DNA from: Siphonodentalium dalli | Lineage: Eukaryota > Mollusca > Scaphopoda > Gadilida > Siphonodentaliidae | Length of the DNA stretch: 64,000 nt | Direction of reading: 5' to 3' | Assembly (NCBI GenBank): GCA_032622095.1 | Contig: CP136068.1 | Coordinates: forward strand, 119,149,509-119,213,508 | In this document: positions 9,551 through 21,586 of the stretch, in pieces | How the letters are laid out: the number at the start of each line of letters is the position of its first letter | Position numbering within the stretch: the first letter of the stretch is position 1 | Program-made: the position numbers and the translations under genes | Notes under the pieces: generated by a model | The model's database searches: none | The model's input: the letters and a program-made list of their open reading frames with translations, nothing else | What the model was told of the DNA's origin: nothing

Positions 9551-10840
9551 GTTTGTCATTTACCTCAATATTTCACAGATAGACCTTGTATTGAAGGTTA
9601 TATACCATTCTAAATTCCCATGTATTCCTAATGTATATGATAGACGATGAGTCTTGACAACAGGCATATATCATCGGGTATATTAAAACACCTCACAAAA
9701 CAGAATGTCCCGCTCAAATAAAATTTTACAGGACAGACAAAAAACTTAATAACTCCAGTGGCAGAACTTGTTTCGGAAAATTGGTTGATTGTGTGCACAA
9801 GTCAGAATCTCGTTCATGATTGTAATATGTGTACTATTACTTTTTGTCATGAATTGAAGATAAAATCATGATTTTGTTTGATTTCTGAATTAATTTTCTG
9901 TGCACAGTAAATTTATACGACTTTTTGTCATGTATACGAGATAACTGAATTATCGATTTGTATTTTACAAGAGTTATCACAATTAGTGAAAATAGGTTTC
10001 AATGAGTTACTGTTAGTTAGATTTGTGTTGTTTTGTATTGTTTGGATGTGTGAATGGATGGTGGGGTTATGGGTGGATGGATGTATTGATGGATGGATGG
10101 AAGGGGTTATGGATGTATGGATTGATTGATGAATGGATGGTTGGTTGGCTGGATAGATGCGGGTGGATCGATGGATGGGTGGATGGTGGGTGGATCGATG
10201 GATGTATGGATGGATCTATGAGTGGATGGATGGATGGATGGATGGATGGATGTTTGGTTGGATGTATGGTTGGTTCGTTCAATGGGTGGGTTGATGGATG
10301 GTGGTTGGGTAGGGTTATGAATGTATGTATTGGATAGATGGATGGCCCGGCCGGACATTTTCACCCAGTTATGGCCCTTTAATCATCATTTTTTGCCATT
10401 TAGCACCCATGAAAAGTTGTCCGGGTTATTTTGGACAATTATCAATTGATTACAAAGATTTATTGTTTGTTACTTCACAAAATTATTAGCTGAAAAGAGA
10501 TCGCAATCTAGGCCCAGCCGTGTATTATAACCAGAATTACGGCCCTTTGATTGTCATTATTTGTTGTTGGAATTTAAATTTTAAGTCCGAACTAAAACAA
10601 TTATTAACCAATCTCAAACAAATATTATTAACTGATTTCAAATTATTTGTTAGCTTATTTTGAAAATGCCCATCCCCAACTTGACTGCTTGTTTTATTCT
10701 GAAAATGTTTTAAAACATGCAATTGGTATGCATGGATATATGTTATTTACTTTGAAGCAAAAATTGTTATGGTTTACTTTTGCTTTTAGATTTGGTATGA
10801 CACTTATTATGTTCTCAGCTGGTGTACTTTGATTTTACAG
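9551..10840 (+). other. Intron B-C (1.3 kb)
   Basis: Phase 0 on both sides. It contains the GGAT minisatellite at 10050-10345 and, around 10365-10660, two copies of a segment with TTATGGCCCTTT/TTACGGCCCTTT typical of the dispersed hairpin repeats. Nothing else was identified. Confidence 0.65.
10050..10345. repeat. (GGAT)n minisatellite
   Basis: Long imperfect GGAT/GATG repeat with interspersed GGTT and GGCT. All open frames across it in both strands are low-complexity artefacts. Confidence 0.95.
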
Positions 10841-11012
10841 AGTTACTATTTTGTTGGTGAATACCCACATATCATCAAGGCTATATACGATGCAGAGGCG
10901 GATCAAAAGGAAAAGAAGTTCCAGATACAGCGTACCAGCTATGTTCTGAAACAAATCGTCAATCACAAATATACCAACTGCAAGGGGATTGTCAGAATAC
11001 TCCCCTATGAAG
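10841..11012 (+). CDS. STING: STING domain 1, exon C (second half of the cyclic-dinucleotide-binding domain)
   Basis: Acceptor GATTTTACAG (phase 0), donor G|GTGAGA (phase 1). It reads SYYFVGEYPHIIKAIYDAEA, then a helix QTSYVLK-type segment (QIQRTSYVLKQIVNHKYTNC), and ends RILPYE. The family pattern is VLEYATPLQTLFAM ... [26 protein letters not shown], so the strand, the helix and the final strand all match in order. The Glu of GEY aligns with human Glu260. The human Thr263-Pro264 pair aligns with His-Ile, so part of the nucleotide pocket differs. It joins exon B without frame change and exon D by a split Asp codon. Confidence 0.85.
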
Positions 11013-11204
11013 GTGAGATGTTGTTATACACCCAGCTTTAAAAGAAATGCGAGTATATACTGGATTTTTTAATAACTTCGTCCATCTGTCTGTCGGTGCA
11101 TCTGACATCTGTTCGTCAAGAAATTTATCAAAATCACAGGTTGTCAGATCTCAATGAAATTGACATAATAGTTGGGGAGCCCGCATATGTTCCATTTACA
11201 CTTT

Positions 11205-11790
11205 TGCGTACAAAAGGTTTGACCCCCTAAAGTTGGTACCAATAATGGAACATTCTGAAAAACCGATTTCTTAAGTTGCGCATTCCTGGGGTTTAGGGGC
11301 CGCTGAACCCCAAAAAGTGCCAAAAATCACTTCTATTTACACTTCCGCGTACATCGATGAATTTTGGTTTGATGATACTCCTAAGTGTACCGATAAAGAA
11401 AACACAACTTAAGAAAGGGATTTTCCTGGGGTTTTCAGATAAGAAAGGGGGTCCCATGCTGAACCCCAAAAAGTGATTTTTCACTTTTTTTTATACTTTC
11501 GCGTACATCCATAATTTTTGGTCTCAAAGTACTTTGATATATACTAATTATATAAACACAACTTAAGAAGCAACTTTTCCTGGGGTTTTAAGATAAGAAG
11601 GGGGTCATCGGGTCACCCCCCAAAACGTAAAAAATCACTTTTATTTACATGATTGCATTCATCCAACGTGTGTGTATGTGCGTACACCCCTGGAACGTTG
11701 CACTATTACAACCAATACATCCCTAAATTGATACGATCAACTTAAGAAATATATATTCATGTCGTTTTCTGATAAGAACGAGACTTGTTA
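11205..11790 (+). repeat. Tandem repeat of about 140-170 bp (CTTAAGAAAGGGATTTTCCTGGGGTT type), 3.5 units
   Basis: CTTAAG...TTCCTGGGGTTT recurs at about 11270, 11409 and 11561, each with a following AAAGGGGGTC, CCCCAAAAAGTG, ATCACTTTTATTTAC and GCGTACATC. The last unit decays before the poly-C run. Confidence 0.8.
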
Positions 11791-11794
11791 CCTA

Positions 11795-11817
11795 CCCCCC
11801 CCCCCCCCCCCCCCCCC
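11795..11817. repeat. Poly-C run
   Basis: About 23 C. It sits at the left border of fold-back copy A. Confidence 0.85.
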
Positions 11818-12067
11818 TGCCAATATGGCTGCCAAAATATGGAAAATGGTAAATATTACACAGCGTGTCTTGCAATCGCTTACAAGTTGTATTGATGTAT
11901 AAAATGGGCTATTCTGTATTCTATACATTGAATACTAACATGTCTGATGCACCATGGTTAATTGTTACTATTTTCACCACTGACATCGTCAAACATATTG
12001 GACTTTTCTCTAAAAAACTTGACATAAATATTGGCAAAAATTCAGTTTTCAGGTTTGGACCATTTTT

Positions 12068-13784
12068 AGCTCAACTTTACTTTGTAAAGTTTGAGCTATT
12101 GCCATGGCTTGGTATCCGTCGTGCGTGTATGCGTGTGTGCGTGATTCGTCAACAATTTCCTTTAGCACGGGCTACAGGTCGTACCTTGAGTCTGATCATC
12201 ATGAAATTTTTCATGAATGTTAACAATGACATGTAGATGGGAACGAGTCATTTTGGTGTCATTCGGCCAAAAACATGGCCACCAGCAGCCATCTTGGATT
12301 TTACTCTTTGTATGACTAAATCCTTTATCACGGACTACAGGTCGTACCTTGAGTCTGATCATCTTGAAATTTTTCATGGCTGTTGAAATTGGAATGTAGA
12401 TGGGAACGAGTCATTTTGGGGTCATTAGGACAAAAAACCTGGCCGCCAGCAGCCATCTTTGATTTCAAAATTTAATCCATTAGCACGGGCCACAGGTCGT
12501 ACTCTTCGCCTGATCATCATGAAATTGTCATGGATGTTAATTTTGACATGTAGATGGGAACGAGTAATTTTGGGGTCATTCGGCCAAAAAACATGGCCGC
12601 CAGCAGCTATCTTGGATTTTACTCTTTGTATGACTAAATTCTTTAGCACGGGCTACAGGTCGTACCTTTAGTCTGATCATCATAAAATTGTTATGGATGT
12701 TAACAATGACATGTAGATGGGAATGAGTCATTTTGGGGTCATTCGGCTGAAAAACATGGCCGCCAGCGGCCATCTTTGATTTCAAAATTCAATTCATTAG
12801 CACGGGCTATAGGTCATACTGTTCGTCTGATCATTATGAAATTTGTCATGGATGTTAATATTGACATGTAGATGTGAACGAGTAATTTTGGGGTCATTCG
12901 GCCAAAAAACATGGCCGCTGGCAGCCATCTTAGAATTTACTCTTTGCATGACTAAATCCTTTAGCACGGGCTACAGGTCGTACCTTTGGTCAGATCATCA
13001 TGAAATTTGTCATGGATGTTAACAATGACATCTAAATGGGAACGAGTAATTTTGGGGTCATTCGGCCAAAAAACAATGCCGCCAGCAGCCATCTTGGATT
13101 TTACTCTTTGTATGACTAAATCCTTTAGCACAGGCTACAGGTCGTACCTTTAGTCTGATCATCATAAAATTTGTCATGTCTGTTGAAATTGGAATATAGA
13201 TGGGAACGAGTCATTTTGGGGTCATTCGGACTAAAAACATTTCAAAGTTCAATCCATTAGCACGGGCTACAGGTCGTACTGTTCATCTGATCATCATACA
13301 ATTTGTCATGGATGTTAATATTGACATGTAGATGGGAACAAGTAATTTTGGGGTCATTCGGCCAAAAAACATGGCCGCCAGCAGCCATCTTGGATTTTAC
13401 TCTTTGCATGACTAAATCCTTTGGCATGGGCTACAGGTCGTACCTTTGGTCAGATCATTATGAAATTTGTCTTGACTTTTGACATGTAGATGGGAACGAG
13501 TCATTTTGGTGTTATTCGGCATTAAAACATGGCTGCCAGCAGCCATCTTGGATTCTACTCTTTGCATGACTAAAGCTATCAAATGTTTTTGAATTGTTGG
13601 AAAACATAGCCGCCAGCAACCATCTTAGATTTTACTTTTATATACATGTATATATATATCTCTTCATGTTGATAAACTAGTAAATTAGACATTCAACTTT
13701 CCACATTCCTAATCACTCCATCGACAGTAACACATTAAATTATTCCCTTTCAAGTTGAGCTACAGTGTCATTGACACTTTCATT
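12068..13784 (+). mobile_element. Helentron/HINE-like element (1.7 kb)
   Basis: 5' end AGCTCAACTTTACTTTGTAA, which folds into a hairpin with the following AGTTTGAGCT. The core is tandem units of about 165 bp. The 3' end is CAAGTTGAGCT, an inverted copy of the 5' start, followed by the stem-loop AGTGTCATTGACACT and TTCATT. It is flanked by T on both sides with no target duplication. The uninterrupted site (inverted at 43890-43920) has a continuous T run, so insertion was between T and T. These are the diagnostic traits of non-autonomous Helentrons (HINEs); bivalve 'pearl' elements have a similar tandem core. Confidence 0.82.
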
Positions 13785-14214
13785 TCAGGTAAAATATAAC
13801 TATCTTTGGATTGAAAGGTGTTTATTGCTTTGGTCTATCTTAAATGTGTCGCACTACAGTGTTTATAGGCCAAATTGCTCAAGATGGCTTCCAAAATGTA
13901 AAATTCAAATTTTTTACATATATCCCGAACGTTCTCTGCATTATCCGAAAAGGTAGCAAATTGTTACTCACTTGGTTATTGTACGTGTTAGTTAATTAAC
14001 TGACAACTACATGTTCTATTCCCAGTTGTCCCAGTTCCGTATGGGGCATGACAAATTCATTTTAAAGTATGTAATTTTGCCGAGAACCTCTTTTGTGATT
14101 TTGGCCATATCTATTGAAAGGAAATGGGCAGAACTTTGAGACAGAACTGAGATGGACCATAATCTTTGGCTATTCTGGTCCATTATGATAAAAAATGTCA
14201 ACAGGATACAGTGT

Positions 14215-15960
14215 GGATGCCAAGATCGTAGCCAGGGAGTTACTCTGTGATCATATGTGAGGTGAATAGGTATACATGGAGTTATTGTATGTCATGACTG
14301 ATGTGAGTAGGTATACAATGAGTGACTATATGGTTATGAGTGGGTTGTCCATGGTAAGATGCATATAGGTACACAGGTAGAGGTTATGGTCAGATGTGAG
14401 GTGAATCGGTATGCATGGAGTGACTGTATGGTGTATGATTGTGTATATCCAGTACGGGTGAACCTGGTGTGCCTGTATGGTCATTGGTGTGGTGTATGTA
14501 TACAGCTACATGGTCATATATGTGTTGATTATGTATATATGGAGTGACTGCAAGGTCATGGGTGGGATGTACATGCGTTGTCTGTATGATCATGGATGGG
14601 GTGTGTGGATAAATAGGTAGTGATTTTATGGTTTCGGGTAATGTGTATAGGTATACATTTGATGACTGTACGGTCATGATTGAATATGAATACCTGGAGT
14701 AAGCTGGGTGGACATTATCGAGCGTGTGGGTACATAGGGAGTGTCCTTGTGGTAACGGGTGGGATGTATATTTATATATCTCGTGTATGTATTATCATTG
14801 GTGGGTGTATATGGCTTAGCTGTATTATCATGGATGGCGTGTATGATTATACAGTGAATTGCTGAATTGTCATGTGTGAGGTGTAGATGCAAGTATGGAT
14901 TGTTTGAGTGGTCGTATGTGCGGGTTTTTTGTATATCTGGAAGGGCTGAATGACCATTAGTGAGGTTTACATGTATACCTGCAGTGAATTTATGGTCTAG
15001 GGTGGGCTCCATATGTATATCGAGTGGTTATGTGACTATGAGTGTTGAATAGGTATACAGGTAGTGACCGTATGGTTAATGGTGAGATGATTACATATAG
15101 GTATACAAGTAGTGACTGTATGATCATATATGTAATGAACATCTATACAGGGGGTGACAGGCGTATGAGTATACATGTACCTGGTGTTCCTGTTTGGTGA
15201 CTCGTGTCGGTATCGTCATGTGTAGGTTATACCAGTACACACACATGTTGCTTTATTGTCATGGGCGAGGGATATGTGAATCTAGTGAGTGGCTATATGG
15301 CCATGGATGAGGTGCATATGCATACATGGAGTGACTATACTGACATGTCATGGCTGGGGTGTATTAGTATATCTTGAGTGGCTATTCGGCTATGGTGTGA
15401 CAAATAGGGATATAGGGATTGACATGTCCAATGTTGAGGTGAAAATGTATACAAGGATTGACCATGATCGTGTATGAATGTTTTGAATAGGTACACACGG
15501 GGTGACTATATGGCCATAGGTCAGGTGAAGGAGTATACCAGGTAACATGGGTGAGGGTATGTGTATGAAGCGAGTGGCTATATGGCCATTGGTGATGTGC
15601 ATATGTATACCAGAGTGACTTTATGGTAATTGTTGTGGTGTTGATGTATATATTGATTGTATATTTGACCATGCGTTTGGAGAATAGGTATACAGGGGAT
15701 GACCTTATGGCAAATGGTGAGATGAATGGGTATACAAGGAGTGACTATATGGTTATGGGTCATGTTTAGGTGTATACCCGGTGTGCCTGCATTGTGATGC
15801 GTGGCTGTATGGTCATCCGTGGTCGTGGGTCAGGTGTACATGTATACAGTGGGTCACTATATTGTTTTGTCTGTGGTGTTTATGTATATATGTAATGACT
15901 GTGTGATAATGGGTGGCTATCACTTTCCACGTTATGACATGACCTCTCTATTGATTAACA
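14215..15960 (+). repeat. Minisatellite of fold-back copy A, forward half (unit about 42-50 bp)
   Basis: Degenerate units of the type GAGGTGTATAGGTATACATG + GAGTGACTATATGGTCATGG. Frames read across it (for example 14359, 14390, 15382) are repeat artefacts rich in His/Thr/Ile or Val/Cys/Tyr. Confidence 0.85.
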
Positions 15961-15999
15961 TATCCTTGAGTTATTGTGGAAAACGATAGCCGCCCAAGG

Positions 16000-16665
16000 T
16001 ACACATGTACAACCCACCCATTACCCCAGTCACTCCATATGTACATAAACACCACACAAATGACAACACAGTCACCCACTTTATACACGTACATGTACTA
16101 GTACACCTGATCGTACAGCCCTATACTTGGTTATACCCGTACATACCACAAATGACGATACAGCCACAAGTCACCATGTATGAACACCAGGTATACACCC
16201 GACACATGACCATATAGTCACTCTATGTATACATATTCACTACATTCACGATCATACAGTCACTCATTGTATACATATTCACCTCACCATGGACCATACA
16301 GCCACTACATGTATACCTATTCGCCATACACATGACCATAGAGTCAATCCAGGTATACATATGCACAATGTATGTATCACCAATGGTGATCCCTTCCAGA
16401 TATACCAATATCCGCACATACGACCACTCATAAGTTCCATACTTGCCATACTCATACACGCCATCCATGATAATAAATCTACTCCCCATACACCACCAAT
16501 GATAACACATCCACAACATATATAAATATACGTCCCACCGTTACAAACAGGGCACTCCCTTTATACCCACACATCATTCATGACCATACAATAACTCCGT
16601 GTATACCTATTATCATCATCTATGATCATTGAGTAATTCCCTGGCTGCCATCTTAACTTCCACCC
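16000..16665 (-). repeat. Minisatellite of fold-back copy A, inverted half
   Basis: The same unit as 14215-15960 but in reverse complement (CATATAGTCACTCTATGTAT). It faces the forward half across about 40 bp, so the two could form a long hairpin. Confidence 0.85.
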
Positions 16666-17189
16666 TGTATCCAGTTGATAAATTTTTATCATAATGGGCA
16701 AGAATACCCACATATCATGGTTCATCTCAGTTCCGTCTCAAAGTTCTGCCCATTCCCTTTCAATAATATGGCCAGAATCACAAAAGAGGTTCTCCGCAAA
16801 ATTCCATACTGCAACTTTAAAATGAATTTGTCATGCCCCATACGGAACTGGGACAAACATAATAGAACGTAGTTGTCAGTTAATTACATTGTAACTAACA
16901 CGTACAATAACAAAGTGAGTCACAATTTGCCACCTTTTTTCGGATAATGCAGAGAATAATGTTCGGGATATGTTAACTTTTTACAAATTTGGTTGCCATT
17001 TTGGAAGCCATCTTGAGCAATTTAGTCTATAAACACCGTAGTGTGATACATTTAAGATAGACCAAAACAATAAACATCTTTCAATCCAAAGATAGTTACA
17101 TTTTATTTGAACAAATGATCGAACCCTGAAAAGTGAATTTTTGCCAATATTTATGTCTGAGGCAGGCAACTTTTATTTATGACTGTTTA

Positions 17190-17530
17190 CCGCAAACCAG
17201 CGTTCACTTCCATCCACACACAGACATCGGATGTTTTAGTTTTGGCTTTTTGGGAAGCCATGATCGCAGCGGGTGTGAGAGGGACGAAGCCTATTCTGAG
17301 AATGAGGACCGAGGTATGATTGCACCCTCAATGCACAGATTGCACTGACGTCACGAGTCTCACATCAAAAGCAAAGATGTTGACAAGTTATCGCTCAGAT
17401 CAATTGCGTCATGCCGAAATAGATACGGTCGCGATAGGCACTGATTCTTTGAAGTTGATTATCAAAGACGGCCGTCTTTGATAATCAACTTCAAAGAATA
17501 AGTCGCCATCGCGCCGACAGATACATTGAG
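17190..17530. repeat. MITE-like segment around a perfect 56-bp palindrome
   Basis: Positions 17444-17471 and 17472-17499 are perfect reverse complements with no spacer (centre GACGG|CCGTC). The complementarity continues imperfectly outward (GATACGGTCGCGATAG versus CCATCGCGCCGACAGATAC). Confidence 0.85.
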
Positions 17531-17619
17531 TTGAGAATACTGCCCAGAGAAGTTTAGAAAAACAGGTTTCATATCGCTAGTCAGACCTGTTATGGAATAT
17601 GCTGACACAGTATGGCACC

Positions 17620-18137
17620 CATTCTGATATTTTTCATCTGATCATTCTCCTATTCTTTATCCAGGTTGATGGTGACCCACTTTTCTCTTGCATGAATTTT
17701 GGATTAAAATTAACCCATTCCATAGACACATGGTATCCGATAGGCAGATATTAAATTATCTCTTTCACCTTGATCCAGGTTCAGTAAGAATTTCTATAAG
17801 CCCCCAAATTGATTATTCATCATTAGAGGAAATGGTCTTATTTTTAAATTCTCTCAATTGCATTTGGGCTGCAGGATAATAATGGTTCTGGGGTATTCTT
17901 GAGACTGAATTTTTGTATGGTTGTCAGATATTTTTCACCTGATCACTTTTATATTCTCCTCCAGGTTAAACATGACAAATTCTTCACCTGTATAGATTTT
18001 GATATAGATTGATTGGTTTTGTACCCTACGTTTAATAATATTTCTGCTGTTTACAGACAATGTATCTTTTCAATGGTCAGCTTAGAATAAGATTAACAAT
18101 ATACATACTGTATCACAGGCTCCTGGAGATAAATATC
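17620..18137 (+). repeat. Old dispersed repeat 'L', copy 1 left part
   Basis: Matches 31356-32060 over its length (for example GATCATTCTCCTATTCT, TTGATGGTGA, AATTGCATTTGGGCT). It is interrupted by the fold-back element 18138-20519 and resumes at 20520. Confidence 0.75.
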
Positions 18138-20519
18138 AGATATACCAATATATATACTACTAGCCGATGAGCCCGACGTTGTCCGGGCTATTCAAAAACC
18201 AAATTTCAAGTCGATAGCTCCACCCGTTTCCGAGATCTGGTCTGCGCATGCGCGAAGCTAGCGTCGCACGGGCTCGGCGACCAGGTAATATTCGTATCCG
18301 GGGCAAGATACATTCACATAGCAAATTTCAAGTCGATAGCTCCACCTGTTTCCGAGATCTCGTCTGCGCATGCGCGAAGCTGGCGTCGCACGGGCTCGGC
18401 GACCCGATAAAATTCGTATCCGGGGCAAGATACATTCACATACCAAATTTCAAGTCGATAGCTCCACCCGTTTCCGAGATCTCGTCTGCGCATGCGCGAA
18501 GCGGGCGCCGCACGGGCTCGCCAATACGACAACGACGACCGCCTGGTCATACTACACACACGTAAGTTTCGTCCCGATCGGTCGAGAATCGTAGATTTGT
18601 ATTAATGACATACAGACAGACAGACAAACAGAGGTCTTCAAAATATATATGAGACTAGCCGATGAGCCCGACGTTGTCCGGGCTATTCAAAAACCAAATT
18701 TCAAGTCGATAGCTCCACCCGTTTCCGAGATCTGGTCTGCGCATGCGCAAAGCTGGCGTCGCACGGGCTCGGCGACCCGATAAAATTCGTATCCAAAGAT
18801 ACATTCACATAGCAAATTTCAAGTCGATAGCTCCAGATACATTCACATAGCAAATTTCAAGTCGATAGCTCCACCCGTTCCCGAGATCTCGTCTGCGCAT
18901 GCGCGAAGCTGGCGTTGCACGGGCTCTGCGACCCGATAAAATTTGTATCCGGGGCAAGGTACATTCACATAGCAAATTTCAAGTCGATAGCTCCACCCGT
19001 TTCCGAGATCTCGTCTGCGCATGCGCGAAGCGGGCGCCGCACGGGCTCGCCAATACGACAACGTCGACCGCCTGGTCAAACTACACACACGTACCAAGTT
19101 TCGTCCCGATCGGTCGAGAATCGTAGATTTGTATAAATGACAGACAAACAAACAGACAAACAGACAGACAGAGGTCTTCAAAATATATATGAGATAACAG
19201 TGGCAAGGTTCACAAATCCGATTTTGGGAAAAACTCACCATCTATCATATTCCTCATAGATTCTCAAAATCTTTCTTCTCAGTCTCAATATATTTCATTG
19301 TGTCTTATTGGCCATGAAATTTCCTTTCCTTTCTTTTTGGTGTATAATTTGATAGCATCAAATGAAGGGAAGTCGAGATATCGTATGAAAAACTAGCAAA
19401 ACCTACTGACTGTGACAAAAAGCGGTTATCATTTTCCCTTTCCGGTAAGTAGTGATTTTACACGGATACCAATTAAATTGCCAAACTTGCAAATTCCCCA
19501 TGTGATATGTCAACTTCGCTCAAATAGACTTTGTCAAGTTATATGTCAAACAAAAGAAAATTGTCAGCCCTATAACATACACTGGGGCATATTTTGGCAT
19601 ATAGTTGACAATTGTTTTAGAGTTATTGAATATATTAGGCGGACAGGGAGACTGACGACCCATTTTACTCACAAATTTCCAGTAGATATTGTTTGCGGTA
19701 CGATGTCTCGACTTGAATATTATGGAATTATACAACAAAAGAAAGGAAATTTCATGGCCAATAAGATACACTGAAATATATTGTGACTGGTTTGAACAAT
19801 ATTGAGAATCGATGAGCAATATGATAGATGATGTGTTTTTCCCAAAATCAGACTTGTGAACCTTGTCACTGGTATCTCATATATATTTTGAAGACCTCTG
19901 TATGTCTGTTTGTCTGTTTGTCTGTCATTTATACAAATCTACGATTCTCGACCGATCGGGACGAAACTTGGTACGTGTGTGTAGTTTGACCAGGCGGTCG
20001 ACGTTGTCGTATTGGCGAGCCTGTGTGGCGCCCGCTTCGCGCATGCGCAGACGAGATCTCGGAAACGGGTGGAGCTATCGACTTGAAATTTGCTATGTGA
20101 ATGTATCTTGCCCCGGATACAAATTTTATCGGGTCGCCGAGCCCGTGCGACGCCAGCAACGCGCATGCGCAGACAAGATCTCGGAAACGGGTGGAGCTAT
20201 CGACTTGAAATTTGGTATGTGAATGTATCTTGCCCCGGATACGAATTTTATCGGGTCGCCGAGCCCGTGCGACGCCAGCTTCGCGCATTCGCAGACGAGA
20301 TCTCGGAAACGGGTTGAGCTATCGACTTGAAATTTGGTATGTGAATGTATCTTGCCCCGGATACAAATTTTATTGGATTGCCGAGCCCGTGCGACGCCAG
20401 CTTCGCGCATGCGCAGACCAGATCTCAGAAATAGGTGGAGCTATCGACTTGAAATTTGGTTTTTGAATAGCCCGGACAACGTCGGGCTCATCGGCTAGTA
20501 GTATATATTTGTATATCTG
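18138..20519. mobile_element. Fold-back element with NRF1-motif tandem units
   Basis: The terminal segment TATATACTACTAGCCGATGA plus GCCCGACGTTGTCCGGGC appears at 18150-18185 and again, inverted, at 20475-20510. An extra internal start lies at 18655. Arms of about 125-bp units (AAATTTCAAGTCGATAGCTC ... GAGATCTCGTCTGCGCATGC) run forward at 18164-19190 and inverted at 19870-20500. The arms continue in near the centre at 19200-19350 versus 19720-19865. Open frames in three phases on both strands are by-products of the unit and mirror each other across the arms. It is inserted in repeat L. Confidence 0.85.
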
Positions 20520-21330
20520 CTATTTTTCCCCAGGGGCCTGTGTACTGTATGCTATCCAATGTTATGACTCCAATATTTTCAATCTGACTATTCTCATATC
20601 TCGCCTTTAGTTATCTGATAAAAAATTCTGTATTAAAATATTTTATATCCAACCATTATCAATCATATTTAATATCCAGGTCTAAGCACCCCTCACTCGT
20701 ATAGATGTTCAGGTATGGATTGGTCTCTAATCTCAATGATCCCATGACTTTTTAATATGCAGCTAACACAACAACATAATATGTTATGTCTCACATTCCA
20801 ATGTAATAAGTAGACAAATAGAGTTATTATCATGTTATGTACTTGATTTCGTAACTATTATATCTTTAACAGTTATGGTGTGTCTGTCTGACTGGTTTGG
20901 CTTAATTAGCTTTATCACTCTATAACACATACATGTATCTGTGTTGGAGTGACCTAATAAGTTGAAATCTAATGCCATATCCATGTTTCTGTTGTGTATA
21001 TGTGAGCAAGTTGCCCAATAAGTCTGATTCCACTTGTGAACTATTAATTAATAGTAAGCTGTGAATTGTTGAAAGTCTTGCACTCATGAAATGGTTGGTG
21101 TAAGGATTTATGAAAATAGCTAATCTCTATCACCAAGGTATGGGTTAAACATCTGCCAATCATAATCGGCCTCTCCTTTATTGGTATGTATTGAAATATT
21201 CTGTATTTTACTGTATTTCGCACAAATAAGCCATTGGGTGTGCAATAAATCCTAATCCACTATCTGCAAATCATTTGATAAAAGATTCTCGATAAAGGTG
21301 CGTGTTGTGGTCTGTCTGTTTATACACATT
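20520..21330 (+). repeat. Old dispersed repeat 'L', copy 1 right part with hairpin tail
   Basis: Matches 32060-32660. It includes ATACATGTATCTGTGTTGGA, then CACCAAGGTATGGGTTAAAC and the tail hairpin CTGCCAATCATAATCGGC, a mutated form of GCCGATCGTGATCGGC seen in other copies. Confidence 0.75.
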
Positions 21331-21390
21331 TTACATTAAGCTGTAGGATCTAGCTATCAGGAATTTTCAAAACATTTCGTCATATTTTAG

Positions 21391-21533
21391 ACACCAAAGA
21401 TTTTAACCTAAGACAGATGTTAGCTCGTGAGATAAAAAAAGACATACAAGCTGATGAGAAAGAAGCAAGAAAACAAAACAAAGTAACACGAGAAGACAGT
21501 TTGCAGCATGTGAATATACTTATCCTTAAATTA
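21391..21533 (+). CDS. STING: STING domain 1, exon D (C-terminal part and linker)
   Basis: Acceptor CATATTTTAG (phase 1) and donor GTGGGT, phase 0. It reads DTKDFNLRQMLAREIKKDIQ then ADEKEARKQNKVTREDSLQH. Human STING after the last strand reads [26 protein letters not shown], so the F-x-L-x(3)-L terminal helix and the charged tail match. The remaining 15 residues (VNILILKL at the end) act as a linker to the TIR-like exon. A HINE is inserted in the intron 53 bp after the donor. A second GT (GTAGAA at 21538) is a poorer donor that would shift the phase. Confidence 0.78.
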
Positions 21534-21586
21534 GTGGGTAGAAAGACATATGTCGCTGTACGTTTGGTGGGTGGAGTGGCATTTTT

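Larger units (their letters stand above)
11819..17170. mobile_element. Large fold-back element, copy A
   Basis: The left arm (11819-12067 and 13785-14215) and right arm (16640-17165) are inverted copies of each other. For example, CTATCTTTGGATTGAAAGGT at 13802 reads in reverse complement at about 17075. Between them lies a minisatellite that also switches strand at about 15990. A HINE-like element (12068-13784) is inserted in the left arm. The matching uninterrupted sequence is found, inverted, at 43890-43920 in copy B. No transposase is visible. The arms contain GCCATTTTGGAAGCCATCTTG words like all members of this family. Confidence 0.8.
11013..21390 (+). other. Intron C-D (10.4 kb), filled by nested mobile elements
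   Basis: Phase 1. It contains a tandem repeat (11205-11790), fold-back copy A with a HINE inside, a 56-bp palindrome, one copy of an old dispersed repeat and the NRF1-motif fold-back element, each annotated separately. Confidence 0.7.

Noticed and set aside
10023-10364. Trp/Met/Gly-rich and Ser/Ile/His/Pro-rich frames
   Set aside because: Translations of the (GGAT)n repeat.
10841-11012. Possibility that exons A-D and F-G belong to a toxin or viral gene
   Set aside because: The GLAW, YxLLP and R-x-Y/F signatures and splice phases fit animal STING; no viral or toxin features seen.
12162-12785. Minus-strand frames with repeated residues (for example HVNINIHDKFHDDQT type)
   Set aside because: Each copy of the 165-bp HINE unit gives the same residues with stops at random places; no coding conservation. 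The same holds for frames at 21782, 39866, 40378, 56775 and 58126.
14359-16525. Several 60-112 codon frames in the minisatellite
   Set aside because: Periodic composition follows the DNA repeat and no start or splice context supports them.
14215-16665. CRISPR-like array
   Set aside because: Spacing and units are degenerate minisatellite in a eukaryotic genome; repeats are not constant and no spacers are distinct.
19412-19774. 120-codon frame in the centre of the fold-back element
   Set aside because: No recognisable domain and an almost equally long frame on the other strand; the flanks are inverted repeats.
18248-20466. Set of Arg/Ala-rich frames (REAGVARARRPDKI type) on both strands
   Set aside because: By-products of the CG-rich 125-bp unit; they occur in several phases and mirror each other across the fold-back arms.
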